Positions 19,293-27,873 of a DNA stretch of 64,000 bases are shown here, in pieces (the first letter of the stretch is position 1; each line of letters starts with the position of its first letter). The DNA lies in the NCBI RefSeq assembly GCF_001426755.1, contig NZ_LMFJ01000001.1, forward strand, positions 2,248,601 through 2,312,600, in the 5' to 3' direction. Position numbers and translations under genes: made by a program. The stretch is from Aeromicrobium sp. Root495 (GTDB lineage: Bacteria; Actinomycetota; Actinomycetes; Propionibacteriales; Nocardioidaceae). The notes under the pieces were generated by a model, which did not search any database, had not been told where the DNA came from, and saw nothing but the letters and a program-made list of their open reading frames with translations.

Positions 19293-20090
19293 GTGCGACT
19301 CCGGATCGACCTCTCCTACGACGGCCTCGGCTTCCGCGGCTGGGCCACGCAACCCGGCCACCGCACGGTCCAGGAGACCGTCGAGCAGGCCATCGCCAAG
19401 ATCCTGCGCCTCCCGACCCCGCCGATGGTCCAGTGCGCCGGTCGCACCGACGCCGGGGTGCACGCGCGGGCCCAGGTGGCCCACGTCGACCTCCCCGACC
19501 ACGTCGTCCCCCGCGAGCTGGGCCGACGGCTGCGCAGCCTCCTGCCGGAGGACCTGACGATCCATTCCGTCACGCAGGCACCGCCTGGCTTCGACGCACG
19601 GTTCGCCGCCCTCGAGCGCCGCTACGCCTACCGGATCAGTGACGACCCCGCCGGGATCGACCCGATCGTGCGCAACCACGTCGTGCCCTGGGGCAAGACC
19701 CTCGACGTCGATCGCATGAACGTGACCGGCGAGCTGCTGCTCGGTCAGCACGACTTCGCCGCCTTCTGCCGCAGGCGCGACGGTGCCACCACCATCCGCA
19801 CGCTCCTCGAGCTCTCCACCGTCCGCGAGGGCGGACTCGTCACCACGACGGTCCGCGCGGACGCCTTCTGCCACTCCATGGTGCGAGCGCTCATGGGCGC
19901 CCTCACGGCCGTCGGCGACGGCCGTGACGAGCCCGCCTGGGCCCTCGGAGTCCTCCAGGGGAGGGAGCGCGACTCCCGCGTCCGGGTCATGCCGGCCCAC
20001 GGGCTCGTGCTCGAGGAGGTCGTCTATCCCGACGACGCCGGCATCGCGGACCGGGTGCTCGCCTCACGCCGCCGCCGCGACGAGGCCTGA
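19293..20090 (+). CDS. truA: tRNA pseudouridine(38-40) synthase TruA
   Basis: 265 residues. N-terminal RIDLSYDGLGFRGWATQPG and the catalytic Asp in CAGRTDAGVHA define TruA; the later FCHSMVRALMGAL region is also conserved. It isomerises uridines 38-40 in the tRNA anticodon arm. In many actinobacteria truA follows rplQ on the same strand; here it is separated from rplQ by about 18 kb and lies on the opposite strand. Confidence 0.96.
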   Translation: MRLRIDLSYDGLGFRGWATQPGHRTVQETVEQAIAKILRLPTPPMVQCAGRTDAGVHARAQVAHVDLPDHVVPRELGRRLRSLLPEDLTIHSVTQAPPGFDARFAALERRYAYRISDDPAGIDPIVRNHVVPWGKTLDVDRMNVTGELLLGQHDFAAFCRRRDGATTIRTLLELSTVREGGLVTTTVRADAFCHSMVRALMGALTAVGDGRDEPAWALGVLQGRERDSRVRVMPAHGLVLEEVVYPDDAGIADRVLASRRRRDEA

Positions 20091-20134
20091 GCCGACCGGA
20101 GGACCGCGCTCCCCATGGGTGGGAGGATGTGCCC

Positions 20135-20491
20135 ATGGAGTGGGACGAGCTGGTCAGCTGGGCGGGGAGCACCTTCCCCGACACCGAGGAGTCCACGTCG
20201 TACGGGACACCGGCACTCAAGGTCAAGGGCAAGCTCGTGGGGCGGCTGCGGACCGACGCCGAGGGCGCACTGGCGCTGCGCTGCTCCGCCGACGACAAGG
20301 TCGCACTCGTCGAGGGCGACGACCCCGCCTACTTCACCACCCCGCACTACGACGGCTACGACTACGTGCTGGTCCACCTCCACCGCGCCGACGCCGCCGA
20401 GCTGCGCGAGCTCGTGACCGACGCGTGGCTCCTCGTCGCCCCCACCCGCGTCCGCCAGTCCTGGACACCGCCCTCGGAGCGCTCCTCGTGA
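20135..20491 (+). CDS. MmcQ/YjbR family protein
   Basis: 118 residues. The pattern (WDELVSWAGSTFPDTEEST near the start, a Y-G-T-P-A-x-K-V-K-G-K segment, LALRC...ADDKVALVEGDD, then a tyrosine-rich YDGYDYVLVHL and a C-terminal L-R-E-L-V-T-D-A-W motif) matches the MmcQ/YjbR fold, a small CyaY-like DNA-binding-type fold with no established function. ATG 20135 is chosen because GGGAGG lies 8 bases upstream; a GTG two codons earlier is possible. Its stop overlaps the next gene (GTGA). Confidence 0.85.
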   Translation: MEWDELVSWAGSTFPDTEESTSYGTPALKVKGKLVGRLRTDAEGALALRCSADDKVALVEGDDPAYFTTPHYDGYDYVLVHLHRADAAELRELVTDAWLLVAPTRVRQSWTPPSERSS

Positions 20492-21282
20492 CCCGCCTGC
20501 TCGCCGCTCTCGCCCTGCTCCTCACGGTCCTCACCGGCTCGGCCGCCCAGGCCGCCGGCCCCACGGTGCAGCCGCTTCCCGACGGCGCCGTCGTCGACTA
20601 CCAGCTGGGCGGCAGCTACAGGCCGGCCGACGACGTCACCGTCGTCGTCCGGGACCGCACCACGAAGGCCGCCGGACGGTACTCGATCTGCTACGTCAAC
20701 TCCTTCCAGACCCAGCCCGGCACGCTCAGCTGGTGGAAGAAGCACCACCCCAGGCTCCTGCTGAGGAAGGGCTCGACGCTCGTCCACGACCCGGGCTGGC
20801 CCGACGAGGTGCTGATGGACCTGCGCACCGCCGACCGGCGCCGCGAGCTGCAGCGGGTCAACCGCCGATGGTTCGCCGGGTGCGCCCGCGACGGCTACGA
20901 GGCGGTCGAGGCCGACAACCTCGACTCCTGGACCCGCTCCTCGAAGCTCATGACGAAGGCGCAGGCCGCCGACATGGCTCGCCGACTGGCCACCGAGGCC
21001 CACGCCGCAGGACTCGCCCTCGGCCAGAAGAACACCCCCGAGCTCGACGGCAAGGCCCTCGGCCTCGACTTCGCGGTGGCCGAGGAGTGCCAGGTCTACC
21101 GGGAGTGCGGCGCGTACACGAAGCTCTACGGCTCGAGGCTCGTGGAGATCGAGTACACCGACAACGGGAAGGCCGCCTACAGGACGGCCTGCGCCGACCG
21201 CGGCGGCCGGCATGCCATCCTCCTGCGGGACCGTGACGTGGTGCCGCGCGGCACGAAGGGCTACGTCTTCCGGCACTGCTGA
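20488..21282 (+). CDS. Secreted GH114-like endo-alpha-1,4-polygalactosaminidase family protein
   Basis: 264 residues. The signal peptide (TRLLAALALLLTVLTGSAAQ) ends near residue 23. The mature chain has the features of a GH114-type TIM barrel: an early VDYQLGG, a YSICYVNSF strand, DPGWPDEVLMDLR, and GYEAVEADNLDSW with acidic residues at a barrel strand end. Characterised relatives cleave galactosamine-containing polymers such as Pel. The GTG overlaps the YjbR stop. A role in trimming a galactosamine-type exopolymer made nearby is attractive but inferred. Confidence 0.85.
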   Translation: MTRLLAALALLLTVLTGSAAQAAGPTVQPLPDGAVVDYQLGGSYRPADDVTVVVRDRTTKAAGRYSICYVNSFQTQPGTLSWWKKHHPRLLLRKGSTLVHDPGWPDEVLMDLRTADRRRELQRVNRRWFAGCARDGYEAVEADNLDSWTRSSKLMTKAQAADMARRLATEAHAAGLALGQKNTPELDGKALGLDFAVAEECQVYRECGAYTKLYGSRLVEIEYTDNGKAAYRTACADRGGRHAILLRDRDVVPRGTKGYVFRHC

Positions 21283-21327
21283 AGCCGGCCGGGACCCTGC
21301 GCACCCCGGGACGCCACAATGGGTCCC

Positions 21328-21930
21328 ATGAGCGGCCACTACTTCGACCGTGACCCGTCGGCCGACGACCGCCGACGCGAGGTGCGCGTCCAGGTGCTGG
21401 GTCGCGACCTGTCGTTCACCACGAGCACGGGCGTCTTCTCGGCCGAGCACCTCGACCACGCGACCCGGCTCCTGCTGGAGTCGTGCGACGTGCCCGCCGG
21501 TCCCGTCACCCTGCTCGACCTCGGCTGCGGGTGGGGTCCGGTCGCCGTCATGCTGGCGCTCCAGAACCCGGACGCCACCGTCTGGGCCGTCGACGTCAAC
21601 GAGCGCGCGCTCGAGCTCACCCGGACCAACGCCGCGCGGCACGGCGTCACGGTGCACGTGGCGCTCCCCCACGACGTCCCGGCCGACCTCGCGTTCGACG
21701 AGATCTGGTCCAACCCACCGGTCCGCATCGGCAAGCAGGCTCTTCATGAGCTCCTGCTCACCTGGCTCCCCCGGCTCGGCCCCACAGGCCTGGCACGCAT
21801 GGTGGTGGGCAAGAACCTCGGCGCCGACTCGTTGCAGCGCTGGCTCGGCGAGCAGGGCTGGCCCACGCGACGCGCGGCGTCCGCGAAGGGCTTCCGCGTG
21901 CTGGAGGCCGCGCGCGGGCCGGCGTCCTGA
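21328..21930 (+). CDS. RsmC-like class I SAM-dependent methyltransferase
   Basis: 200 residues. Motif I LLDLGCGWGPVAVML, motif II VWAVDVNERALELTRTNA and the catalytic N-P-P-x (WSNPPVRIGK) that marks small-subunit rRNA guanine-N2 methyltransferases (RsmC/RlmG type). It is a single-domain protein, shorter than E. coli RsmC, as is usual in actinobacteria. Start ATG 21328 is favoured: a CACAAT hexamer ends 7 bases before it, in the leaderless arrangement seen for other genes here. An in-frame ATG at 21319 is the alternative. Confidence 0.9.
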   Translation: MSGHYFDRDPSADDRRREVRVQVLGRDLSFTTSTGVFSAEHLDHATRLLLESCDVPAGPVTLLDLGCGWGPVAVMLALQNPDATVWAVDVNERALELTRTNAARHGVTVHVALPHDVPADLAFDEIWSNPPVRIGKQALHELLLTWLPRLGPTGLARMVVGKNLGADSLQRWLGEQGWPTRRAASAKGFRVLEAARGPAS

Positions 21931-22008
21931 CCGTTCGTGCGCTCTCCTCATCGGTGCGCGAGCAGACGACGCGCACCACCGCGGGGTCTCGACGGGTTGG
22001 GGCTGGCC

Positions 22009-22014
22009 TAGGGT
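22009..22014 (+). promoter_or_regulatory. Candidate -10 box of the polysaccharide operon
   Basis: TAGGGT fits TAnnnT and would start transcription about 20 bases before the ATG at 22041, which has GGAGG at 22032-22036. The -35 is not clear. Confidence 0.45.
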
Positions 22015-22040
22015 GTTCCAGTACTCACGACGGAGGATCA

Positions 22041-23546
22041 ATGGAACTCAAGGACCTGACCCGCGCCCTGCGGCGCCGCTGGCGCCGGGTCGCCGCGCTG
22101 CTCGTCGTCGCGATCGCGATCGGCGTCGCCGCCCTGTTCCTGCTCCCCCGCCAGTACGAGTCGACGGTCCGCCTGTACGTGGAGCCCAGCCAGAACGCGG
22201 CCGGCGCCACCACCAGCTCGGCCGAGACCCAAGCGGCGTCCTACCAGGCCCTCGCCAGCACCGACGTGCTGGTCCGTCAGGTCATCGACTCGCTGGAGCT
22301 CGACGTCTCGCCGCGCGCCTTCCTCTCTGCCACCTCCACGACGGTCGAGCCGGGAACCGCGGTCATCCGGATGTCCGTGCGCGACCGGTCGCCCGAGAAC
22401 GCGCGCAAGGTCGCGCAGACCTACGCCGACACCTTCGTCCGCTATCTCGCTCTCGTCACCGGCGGCGACGCCATCACCGCGGCCGCGCTGTCCGACCCTG
22501 ACGCCGAAACAGACTCGGCGCCGGCCCAGGTGGTCCAGCCGGCCGATGAGCCGGGCCCACCCGTGTCACCGTCCACGTCCTCCATCATCGCGCTCAGCAT
22601 CCTGATCGGCCTGGCCCTCGGGGCGGCGTCCGTCTTCTTCACCGAGCTGCGCGGGCGGCGCCTGCAGGATCTCGACGACCTCGACCGCTTCGACGACCGC
22701 GTCACGGTGCTGGGTGTCGTGCCGACCGACCCTCGGGCCGCGACCGCTCAGGCCGATCCCCGGACGAGCGACGCCTGGCGCCGGGTGGCCGCCAGCCTTC
22801 AGCACATGCCTGTGCGTGACGGTGTGGCCAGCATCGTCATGACCGGGGCCGGCGACCTGTCGTCGGCTGTCGTCGTCGCTCAGCTCGGCCAGGCCACCGC
22901 CGAGGCCGGCCGCTCCACCGTCCTCGTGGACGCGGACCTTCGGTCCGGACGGCTCACCAGCCTCCTGCACCACTCCGGTCCGGGCCTGGCGGAAGCCTTG
23001 AGCGACCCTGAGCCCGGGCCTGCGCCGAGCGTGGAGCTGACGCCCGGCCTCGTCCTCCTCCCCGCGGGAGCCTTGAGTCCCGATGCCGGAGGCCTCACCG
23101 CCTCACCGCGTCTCAGCACGCTGCTGCGCGACGCGATGCGAGATCATGGGCTCGGGATCATCTCGACCGCCCCCGTGGCCGACTTCGCCGATGCGACGCT
23201 CCTGGCTCGTGGCGCAGGGCTCTTCGTCATCGTGGTCGAGCTGGGTCGTACCCGGGTCTCTGACCTGCGCAGCGCTGTCGACTCGGCTCTCGCCGTCGGT
23301 GTCACCGAGCCGGCCGTCCTGGTCGTGCGTGCTCTCGCGGACCAGCCGGGTCCACGAGCCGAGACGACTGCTCCCGACGAGGCTCCGGACACGAACACGG
23401 ACGTGGAGACAGTCACAGTCACAGTCACGGACACGGACGCGGACACGGACGCGGACGCGGACCCGGCCACCGACACGGCCCCGGTCGTGGAGGAGGCTCC
23501 CGAGCCTCCGCGCAGAAGTAGGGCAAAGGCACGAAGAAAGGCTTGA
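22041..23546 (+). CDS. Wzz-type chain-length protein with degenerate BY-kinase domain
   Basis: 501 residues. Residues 1-180: polysaccharide co-polymerase (Wzz) domain with a first transmembrane helix near 16-37 and a periplasmic part; the second helix is near 182-202. Residues about 205-435 resemble the bacterial tyrosine-kinase/ParA fold, with the Walker A' strand VLVDADLRSGRLTSLLH intact, but the P-loop position reads MTGAGDLSSAVVV with no GK(S/T), so ATP binding is doubtful. The tail (about 445-501) has no Tyr cluster but a T/V/D repeat and ends in a basic patch. First gene of a likely operon with the four Pgl-like genes. Confidence 0.88.
   Translation: MELKDLTRALRRRWRRVAALLVVAIAIGVAALFLLPRQYESTVRLYVEPSQNAAGATTSSAETQAASYQALASTDVLVRQVIDSLELDVSPRAFLSATSTTVEPGTAVIRMSVRDRSPENARKVAQTYADTFVRYLALVTGGDAITAAALSDPDAETDSAPAQVVQPADEPGPPVSPSTSSIIALSILIGLALGAASVFFTELRGRRLQDLDDLDRFDDRVTVLGVVPTDPRAATAQADPRTSDAWRRVAASLQHMPVRDGVASIVMTGAGDLSSAVVVAQLGQATAEAGRSTVLVDADLRSGRLTSLLHHSGPGLAEALSDPEPGPAPSVELTPGLVLLPAGALSPDAGGLTASPRLSTLLRDAMRDHGLGIISTAPVADFADATLLARGAGLFVIVVELGRTRVSDLRSAVDSALAVGVTEPAVLVVRALADQPGPRAETTAPDEAPDTNTDVETVTVTVTDTDADTDADADPATDTAPVVEEAPEPPRRSRAKARRKA
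23386..23481 (+). repeat. Hexanucleotide-type tandem repeats inside the Wzz-like gene
   Basis: Three AGTCAC units are followed by alternating ACGGAC/GCGGAC units, encoding Val-Thr then Asp-Thr/Asp-Ala repeats. The unit length of 6 keeps frame, so slippage would change the tail length without disrupting the gene. Confidence 0.85.
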
Positions 23547-23639
23547 GGCTTTACGATGGTCCAATGCCCTGCATGGACGATGACACCTGCCGGGAGCACC
23601 CCGTTCATGTCGACGAAATGAAAGTGCGGTAGTCAGCTC

Positions 23640-25493
23640 GTGCGAGCCAGCCTGATCGAGATCCTTCGCAACCGGCGACTCGTGAGCCTGGGCGTGCTGG
23701 ACGTCTCGGCCTGGATGGTGGCGCTGTACTTCGCCACCGCGCTCCGCCTGGAGGACCTGGCTGTCGTCGCCGGGTCGACGCTGTCAGCCGGAGACGCCGT
23801 GCCCTTGTTCGGCGTCCTGGCTGTGGGGGCAGTGGCAGGGGCGGCCCACCTCCTGACCGCCTGGCTCTTCCGCCTCCATCACGGCCGATCCGCCATGGCG
23901 TCGATCGACGAGCTCTTCCTGCTCGGCACCGTCGTCGCCGTGGCCGGTGTCGTCTCCACCGTCTTCAACCTGGTGTCCCCTGCGGTCGGGGTGCCTCACT
24001 CGGCGCCGATCATCGCTGCGTTCCTGACCTTCTGCCTCACCGCCTGGGTTCGAGGCCTGTGGCGTCTCGTCACCCGTGAACGGGCCGGGATGTCCCGGGC
24101 CACTGCGCCTCGCGTCGTCATCGTGGGTGCAGGCGAAGGCGGGCGACAGCTCATCGCCTCCATGCTGAACGACCCCAAGGAGCGATGGAATCCCGTCGCC
24201 CTCGTCGATGACGATCCCCGCAAGAAGCACTTCCGGTTCCGCGGCCTGTCCGTCCTCGGACGGATCGAGGACGTCGCGCAGGTCGCCACCGACGTCAGGG
24301 CCAGCGGCGTCGTCCTGGCCATCCCCAGTGCCAGCACCGAGCTCGTGAACCGCATCACCTCCGACGCCCTGGCCCATGGGCTCGACGTCAAGATCCTTCC
24401 GGGGGTCGACCAGCTGCTGGACGGCGTCACCGTGCGCTCGGTCCGGAGCCTCGAGCCCGGCGACCTGCTGGGTCGTCACCAGATCGAGACCGACCTCGAG
24501 TCGATCGCCGCCTACCTGTCCGGCAAGCGCGTCCTGGTCACGGGAGCCGGCGGGTCCATCGGGTCGGAGCTGTGCCGCCAGATCGTCCGGTTCAGTCCGT
24601 CGGCCGTCGCCTTCCTGGACCGCGACGAGTCCGCGCTGCACACCCTGGCCCTGTCCATCGACGGCCGGGCGGACCTCGAGTCCGACCACATCGTCCTGGC
24701 CGACATCCGCGACTCCCAACGCCTCGAAGAGGTGTTCTCGGAGTTCCGTCCTGAGATCGTCTTCCACTCCGCCGCGCTGAAACACGTGAACGTCCTGGAG
24801 CGCCATGCCTCGGAGGCTCTCCAGACCAACGTCTGGGGGACGCTCAACCTCTTGGACGCCGCCGAGCGGCACCACGTCGAACGCTTCGTCAACATCTCCA
24901 CCGACAAGGCGGCCGATCCGGTCAACGTCCTGGGCTACAGCAAGCGCATCGCAGAGCGACTGACCGCGGAACGCTCCGAGCGGGCCTCCGGCACCTACCT
25001 CAGTGTGCGGTTCGGCAACGTGTTCGGCACCAACGGCTCGGTCATCAAGACCTTCGCCGCCCAGATCGAGGCCGGAGGCCCGGTCACGGTCACGGACCCT
25101 CAGGTGACTCGGTACTTCATGACGGTGCACGAGGCCGTCGAGCTCGTCGTCCAGGCTGCGGCCATCGGCCGTGACGGCGAGGCCCTCGTGCTCGACATGG
25201 GCGAACCGGTGAGCATCCTGGAGCTCGCCCAACGCATGATCAGCCTCAGCCAGGAGGACGTCCGCGTCGTCTTCACCGGTCTGAAGACCGGCGAGAAGCT
25301 GCACGAGGACCTCTTCGGCATCGACGAGATCGGCACACCCGCCGTCCACGGACTCATCTCGCACGTCACGGTCCCACCGATCCGCCCCCACGAGGCGCTG
25401 CGCGTGGATCGCAGCCAGAGCAACGACGTCGTCACCGCCGGTCTCGCGGAGCTGGCCCTTCGCCACAACACGATCCCGAGCGCTGTCCAGTGA
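23640..25493 (+). CDS. Membrane-bound UDP-sugar 4,6-dehydratase, PglF/CapD type
   Basis: 617 residues. About four N-terminal transmembrane helices (18-145), a CoA-binding-like Rossmann domain (VVIVGAGEGGRQL near 159-171) and an extended SDR dehydratase domain (VLVTGAGGSIGSELC near 298-312; DxRD-like ADIRDSQRL; NISTDKAADPVNVLGYSK with the catalytic region; RFGNVFGTNGSVI). The family (PglF, WbpM, CapD) makes UDP-4-keto-6-deoxy-HexNAc from UDP-GlcNAc. It starts with GTG at 23640. It overlaps the aminotransferase gene (GTGA), which would use its product. Confidence 0.93.
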   Translation: MRASLIEILRNRRLVSLGVLDVSAWMVALYFATALRLEDLAVVAGSTLSAGDAVPLFGVLAVGAVAGAAHLLTAWLFRLHHGRSAMASIDELFLLGTVVAVAGVVSTVFNLVSPAVGVPHSAPIIAAFLTFCLTAWVRGLWRLVTRERAGMSRATAPRVVIVGAGEGGRQLIASMLNDPKERWNPVALVDDDPRKKHFRFRGLSVLGRIEDVAQVATDVRASGVVLAIPSASTELVNRITSDALAHGLDVKILPGVDQLLDGVTVRSVRSLEPGDLLGRHQIETDLESIAAYLSGKRVLVTGAGGSIGSELCRQIVRFSPSAVAFLDRDESALHTLALSIDGRADLESDHIVLADIRDSQRLEEVFSEFRPEIVFHSAALKHVNVLERHASEALQTNVWGTLNLLDAAERHHVERFVNISTDKAADPVNVLGYSKRIAERLTAERSERASGTYLSVRFGNVFGTNGSVIKTFAAQIEAGGPVTVTDPQVTRYFMTVHEAVELVVQAAAIGRDGEALVLDMGEPVSILELAQRMISLSQEDVRVVFTGLKTGEKLHEDLFGIDEIGTPAVHGLISHVTVPPIRPHEALRVDRSQSNDVVTAGLAELALRHNTIPSAVQ

Positions 25494-26617
25494 GCCGCAT
25501 CTATCTCTCCGCGCCGGACGTCGGCGAGGCCGAGGAACAGCTCGTCGTCGATGCGATCCGCTCCGGCTGGGTAGCCCCGCTCGGAGAGCACGTCGACAAG
25601 TTCGAGGCCGAGGTCGCGGCGCGTGTCGGCGCCCGGAACGCGGTCGCGCTCTCCTCCGGCACGTCCGCCCTCCACCTGGCCCTGGTGTCCTGGGGTGTCG
25701 GCCCAGGCGACCACGTGCCCACCTCCTCCTTGACCTTCGTCGCCACGGCCAACGCCATCAGCTACACCGGCGCCACACCGGTCTTCGTCGACAGCGAGCC
25801 GACGTCGGGCAACATCGACGTCGATCTGCTCGAGGAGACCATCCTCCGGCTCAGGGCAGAGGGCAAGAACGTCCCGGCCATCGTGCCCGTCGACCTGCTC
25901 GGCACGTGCGTCGACTACGCGCGCATCGGCGACCTGGCCGACCGGCTCGACGTCAAGATCCTCTCCGACGCGGCCGAGTCGTTCGGGTCCCGGAGCGGAG
26001 ACCTCGAGGCCGGCGCGTTCGGCGATGCCGCCGTCCTGTCCTTCAACGGCAACAAGATCATGACCACGTCAGGTGGCGGCATGCTTGTCACCGACGACGC
26101 CGCCCTGGCCGACCACGCCCGGTTCCTGGCCACGCAGGCCCGGGAGCCGGTCCCCCACTACGAGCACGAGGAACGCGGCTACAACTACCGGCTCTCGAAC
26201 CTGCTTGCAGCCCTGGGCCGCGGCCAGCTGGCCCGGCTCGACGAGATGATCGCGCGGCGCAGGTCGCTCCGCCAGAAGTACGCCGCCCGCCTCGGGTCGC
26301 TCGACGGCGTCCGGCTCCTCGGCGACCCCGCCGGCACGGACGACAACTGCTGGCTCACCGCCATCGTGGTCGACCCGGGCGTCGCCGGGTGGAACGTCAC
26401 GGACCTCGGTGCAGCTCTGGGCCGCCAGGACATCGAGTCCCGCCCTCTCTGGAAGCCCATGCACCGTCAGCCTCTCTACGCCGACCACCCGTCGGCCCTC
26501 AACGGAGTGAGCGACCGACTCTTCGAGCAGGGACTCTCCCTGCCGAGCGGCTCGGTCATGACCGACGACGACGTCGCGCGAGTCATGGACACCGTCGACG
26601 CGTTCCTGCAAGGCTGA
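25490..26617 (+). CDS. DegT/DnrJ/EryC1/StrS aminotransferase, PglE-like
   Basis: 375 residues. PLP-dependent sugar aminotransferase: ALSSGTSALHLAL (phosphate pocket), SDAAESFGS and the PLP lysine in SFNGNKIMTTSGGGM (Lys near 189), then YNYRLSN. The position between a PglF-like dehydratase and PglC/PglD-like genes points to 4-amination of UDP-4-keto-6-deoxy-GlcNAc, as PglE does. The GTG overlaps the dehydratase stop. Confidence 0.93.
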   Translation: MSRIYLSAPDVGEAEEQLVVDAIRSGWVAPLGEHVDKFEAEVAARVGARNAVALSSGTSALHLALVSWGVGPGDHVPTSSLTFVATANAISYTGATPVFVDSEPTSGNIDVDLLEETILRLRAEGKNVPAIVPVDLLGTCVDYARIGDLADRLDVKILSDAAESFGSRSGDLEAGAFGDAAVLSFNGNKIMTTSGGGMLVTDDAALADHARFLATQAREPVPHYEHEERGYNYRLSNLLAALGRGQLARLDEMIARRRSLRQKYAARLGSLDGVRLLGDPAGTDDNCWLTAIVVDPGVAGWNVTDLGAALGRQDIESRPLWKPMHRQPLYADHPSALNGVSDRLFEQGLSLPSGSVMTDDDVARVMDTVDAFLQG

Positions 26618-26621
26618 CGGC

Positions 26622-27248
26622 ATGACACGAGCCGGTGACGCGGTCAAGCGCGCTCTCGACGTCGTCGTGAGCGCGCTCGGCCTCGTGGTCGCCAGCCCCG
26701 TCATCCTGGTGACGGCCATCCTCGTGCGACGACGGCTCGGAACGCCGGTCCTGTTCCGCCAGGTGCGCCCGGGCCGTCACGGGCAGCCCTTCACCCTCGT
26801 GAAGTTCCGCACGATGCTCGATCCCGCCGAAGGTCTGACGTCGGACGAGGACCGACTCACGCCCTTCGGGCGGCGCCTGCGATCGCTGAGCCTCGACGAG
26901 CTTCCGAGCCTGGTCAACGTGCTGCGCGGCGACATGTCCCTCGTGGGACCGCGGCCGCTCCTCCTGAGCTACCTCGCGCGGTACACGCCCGAGCAGGCGC
27001 GCAGGCACGAGGTCCGACCTGGTATCACCGGGCTCGCCCAGGTCTCGGGCCGCAACGAGGTGCCGTGGGAGCGGCGCTTCGAGCTCGACGTGCAGTACGT
27101 CGATCGCCGTTCACTCCGGCTCGACCTCCGCATCCTCGCGGCGACAGCACTGCCCGTGCTGGCCAGACGTGGCATCAGCGACGGCGGTTCGTCCACGATG
27201 ACGGAGTTCCTCGGGTCCCCCGGACCCGACGAGACCCGCCATGCGTGA
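26622..27248 (+). CDS. Initiating sugar-phosphate transferase, PglC-like
   Basis: 208 residues. Monotopic phosphoglycosyltransferase: one N-terminal re-entrant hydrophobic segment (about 10-33), then PVLFRQVRPGRHGQPFTLVK, FRTM, a D-E-L-P motif in SLDELPSLVNVLRGDMSLVG, PRP and RPGITGLAQVSGRN. The small size without extra helices is PglC-like rather than WbaP-like. It loads the first sugar phosphate on undecaprenyl phosphate. ATG 26622 lies 4 bases after the aminotransferase stop. Confidence 0.94.
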   Translation: MTRAGDAVKRALDVVVSALGLVVASPVILVTAILVRRRLGTPVLFRQVRPGRHGQPFTLVKFRTMLDPAEGLTSDEDRLTPFGRRLRSLSLDELPSLVNVLRGDMSLVGPRPLLLSYLARYTPEQARRHEVRPGITGLAQVSGRNEVPWERRFELDVQYVDRRSLRLDLRILAATALPVLARRGISDGGSSTMTEFLGSPGPDETRHA

Positions 27249-27873
27249 CCTGGTCATCATCGGGTGCGGTGGCTTCGGCCGGGAGACCTCCGACGTCGTC
27301 GCCGCCGTCAACGCCTCGTCACCCCGGTGGAACCTGCTCGGCTTCCTCGACGACACGCCCAGCGAGGAGAACCTCGCACGAGTGCGCCGGCTCGGTCTCG
27401 AGGTCATCGGGACCGTGGCCGACGCCCACACCCTGACGGGTGCTGCCTACGTCATCGGCGTCGGCTCGGGGCGCGCTCGCGAGAGCATCGCGTCGCAGCT
27501 GGACGATGCAGGCCTCGAGGCGGTGACGCTGATCCATCCGAGCGCCACGATCGGGAGCGACACCTCCGTGGGACCCGGGGCCGTGGTGTGCGCCCAGGCC
27601 TCCATCACCACCAATGTCGTCATCGGACGCCATGTGCACGTCGATCGCGGATCGACGGTCGGGCACGACTCGACCCTCGACGACTACGCCACCATGCACC
27701 CCCTCTCCTGCCTGTCGGGCTCGGTGCGCCTCGGCGCACGGGTGCAGCTGGGCACTCATGCGGTCGTCCTGCCGGGGAGGTCGGTGGGCGACGACTCCGT
27801 CGTCGGCGCCGCAGCCTGCGTGGTCCACGACGTCCCTGCCGGTGCCACCGTCAAGGGCGTCCCGGCCCGGTGA
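27241..27873 (+). CDS. Sugar O/N-acyltransferase, PglD/NeuD-like
   Basis: 210 residues. N-terminal Rossmann-like region LVIIGCGGFGRETSDVV binds the nucleotide sugar; the C-terminal half is a left-handed beta helix of hexapeptide repeats (ATIGSDTSVGPGAVV and following) with the catalytic His in DRGSTVGHDSTL and the closing VPAR. PglD acetylates the 4-amino group to give UDP-diNAc-bacillosamine. It overlaps the transferase gene by 8 bases and the flippase gene by 4. Confidence 0.93.
   Translation: MRDLVIIGCGGFGRETSDVVAAVNASSPRWNLLGFLDDTPSEENLARVRRLGLEVIGTVADAHTLTGAAYVIGVGSGRARESIASQLDDAGLEAVTLIHPSATIGSDTSVGPGAVVCAQASITTNVVIGRHVHVDRGSTVGHDSTLDDYATMHPLSCLSGSVRLGARVQLGTHAVVLPGRSVGDDSVVGAAACVVHDVPAGATVKGVPAR

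Noticed and set aside
23386-23481. Tandem repeats as a CRISPR array
   Set aside because: Units are 6 bases without spacers and lie inside a coding region.
27264-27869. Upstream extension of the flippase frame
   Set aside because: It overlaps the PglD-like gene completely and is basic, Arg-rich shadow sequence; the GTGA overlap at 27870 gives a natural start.
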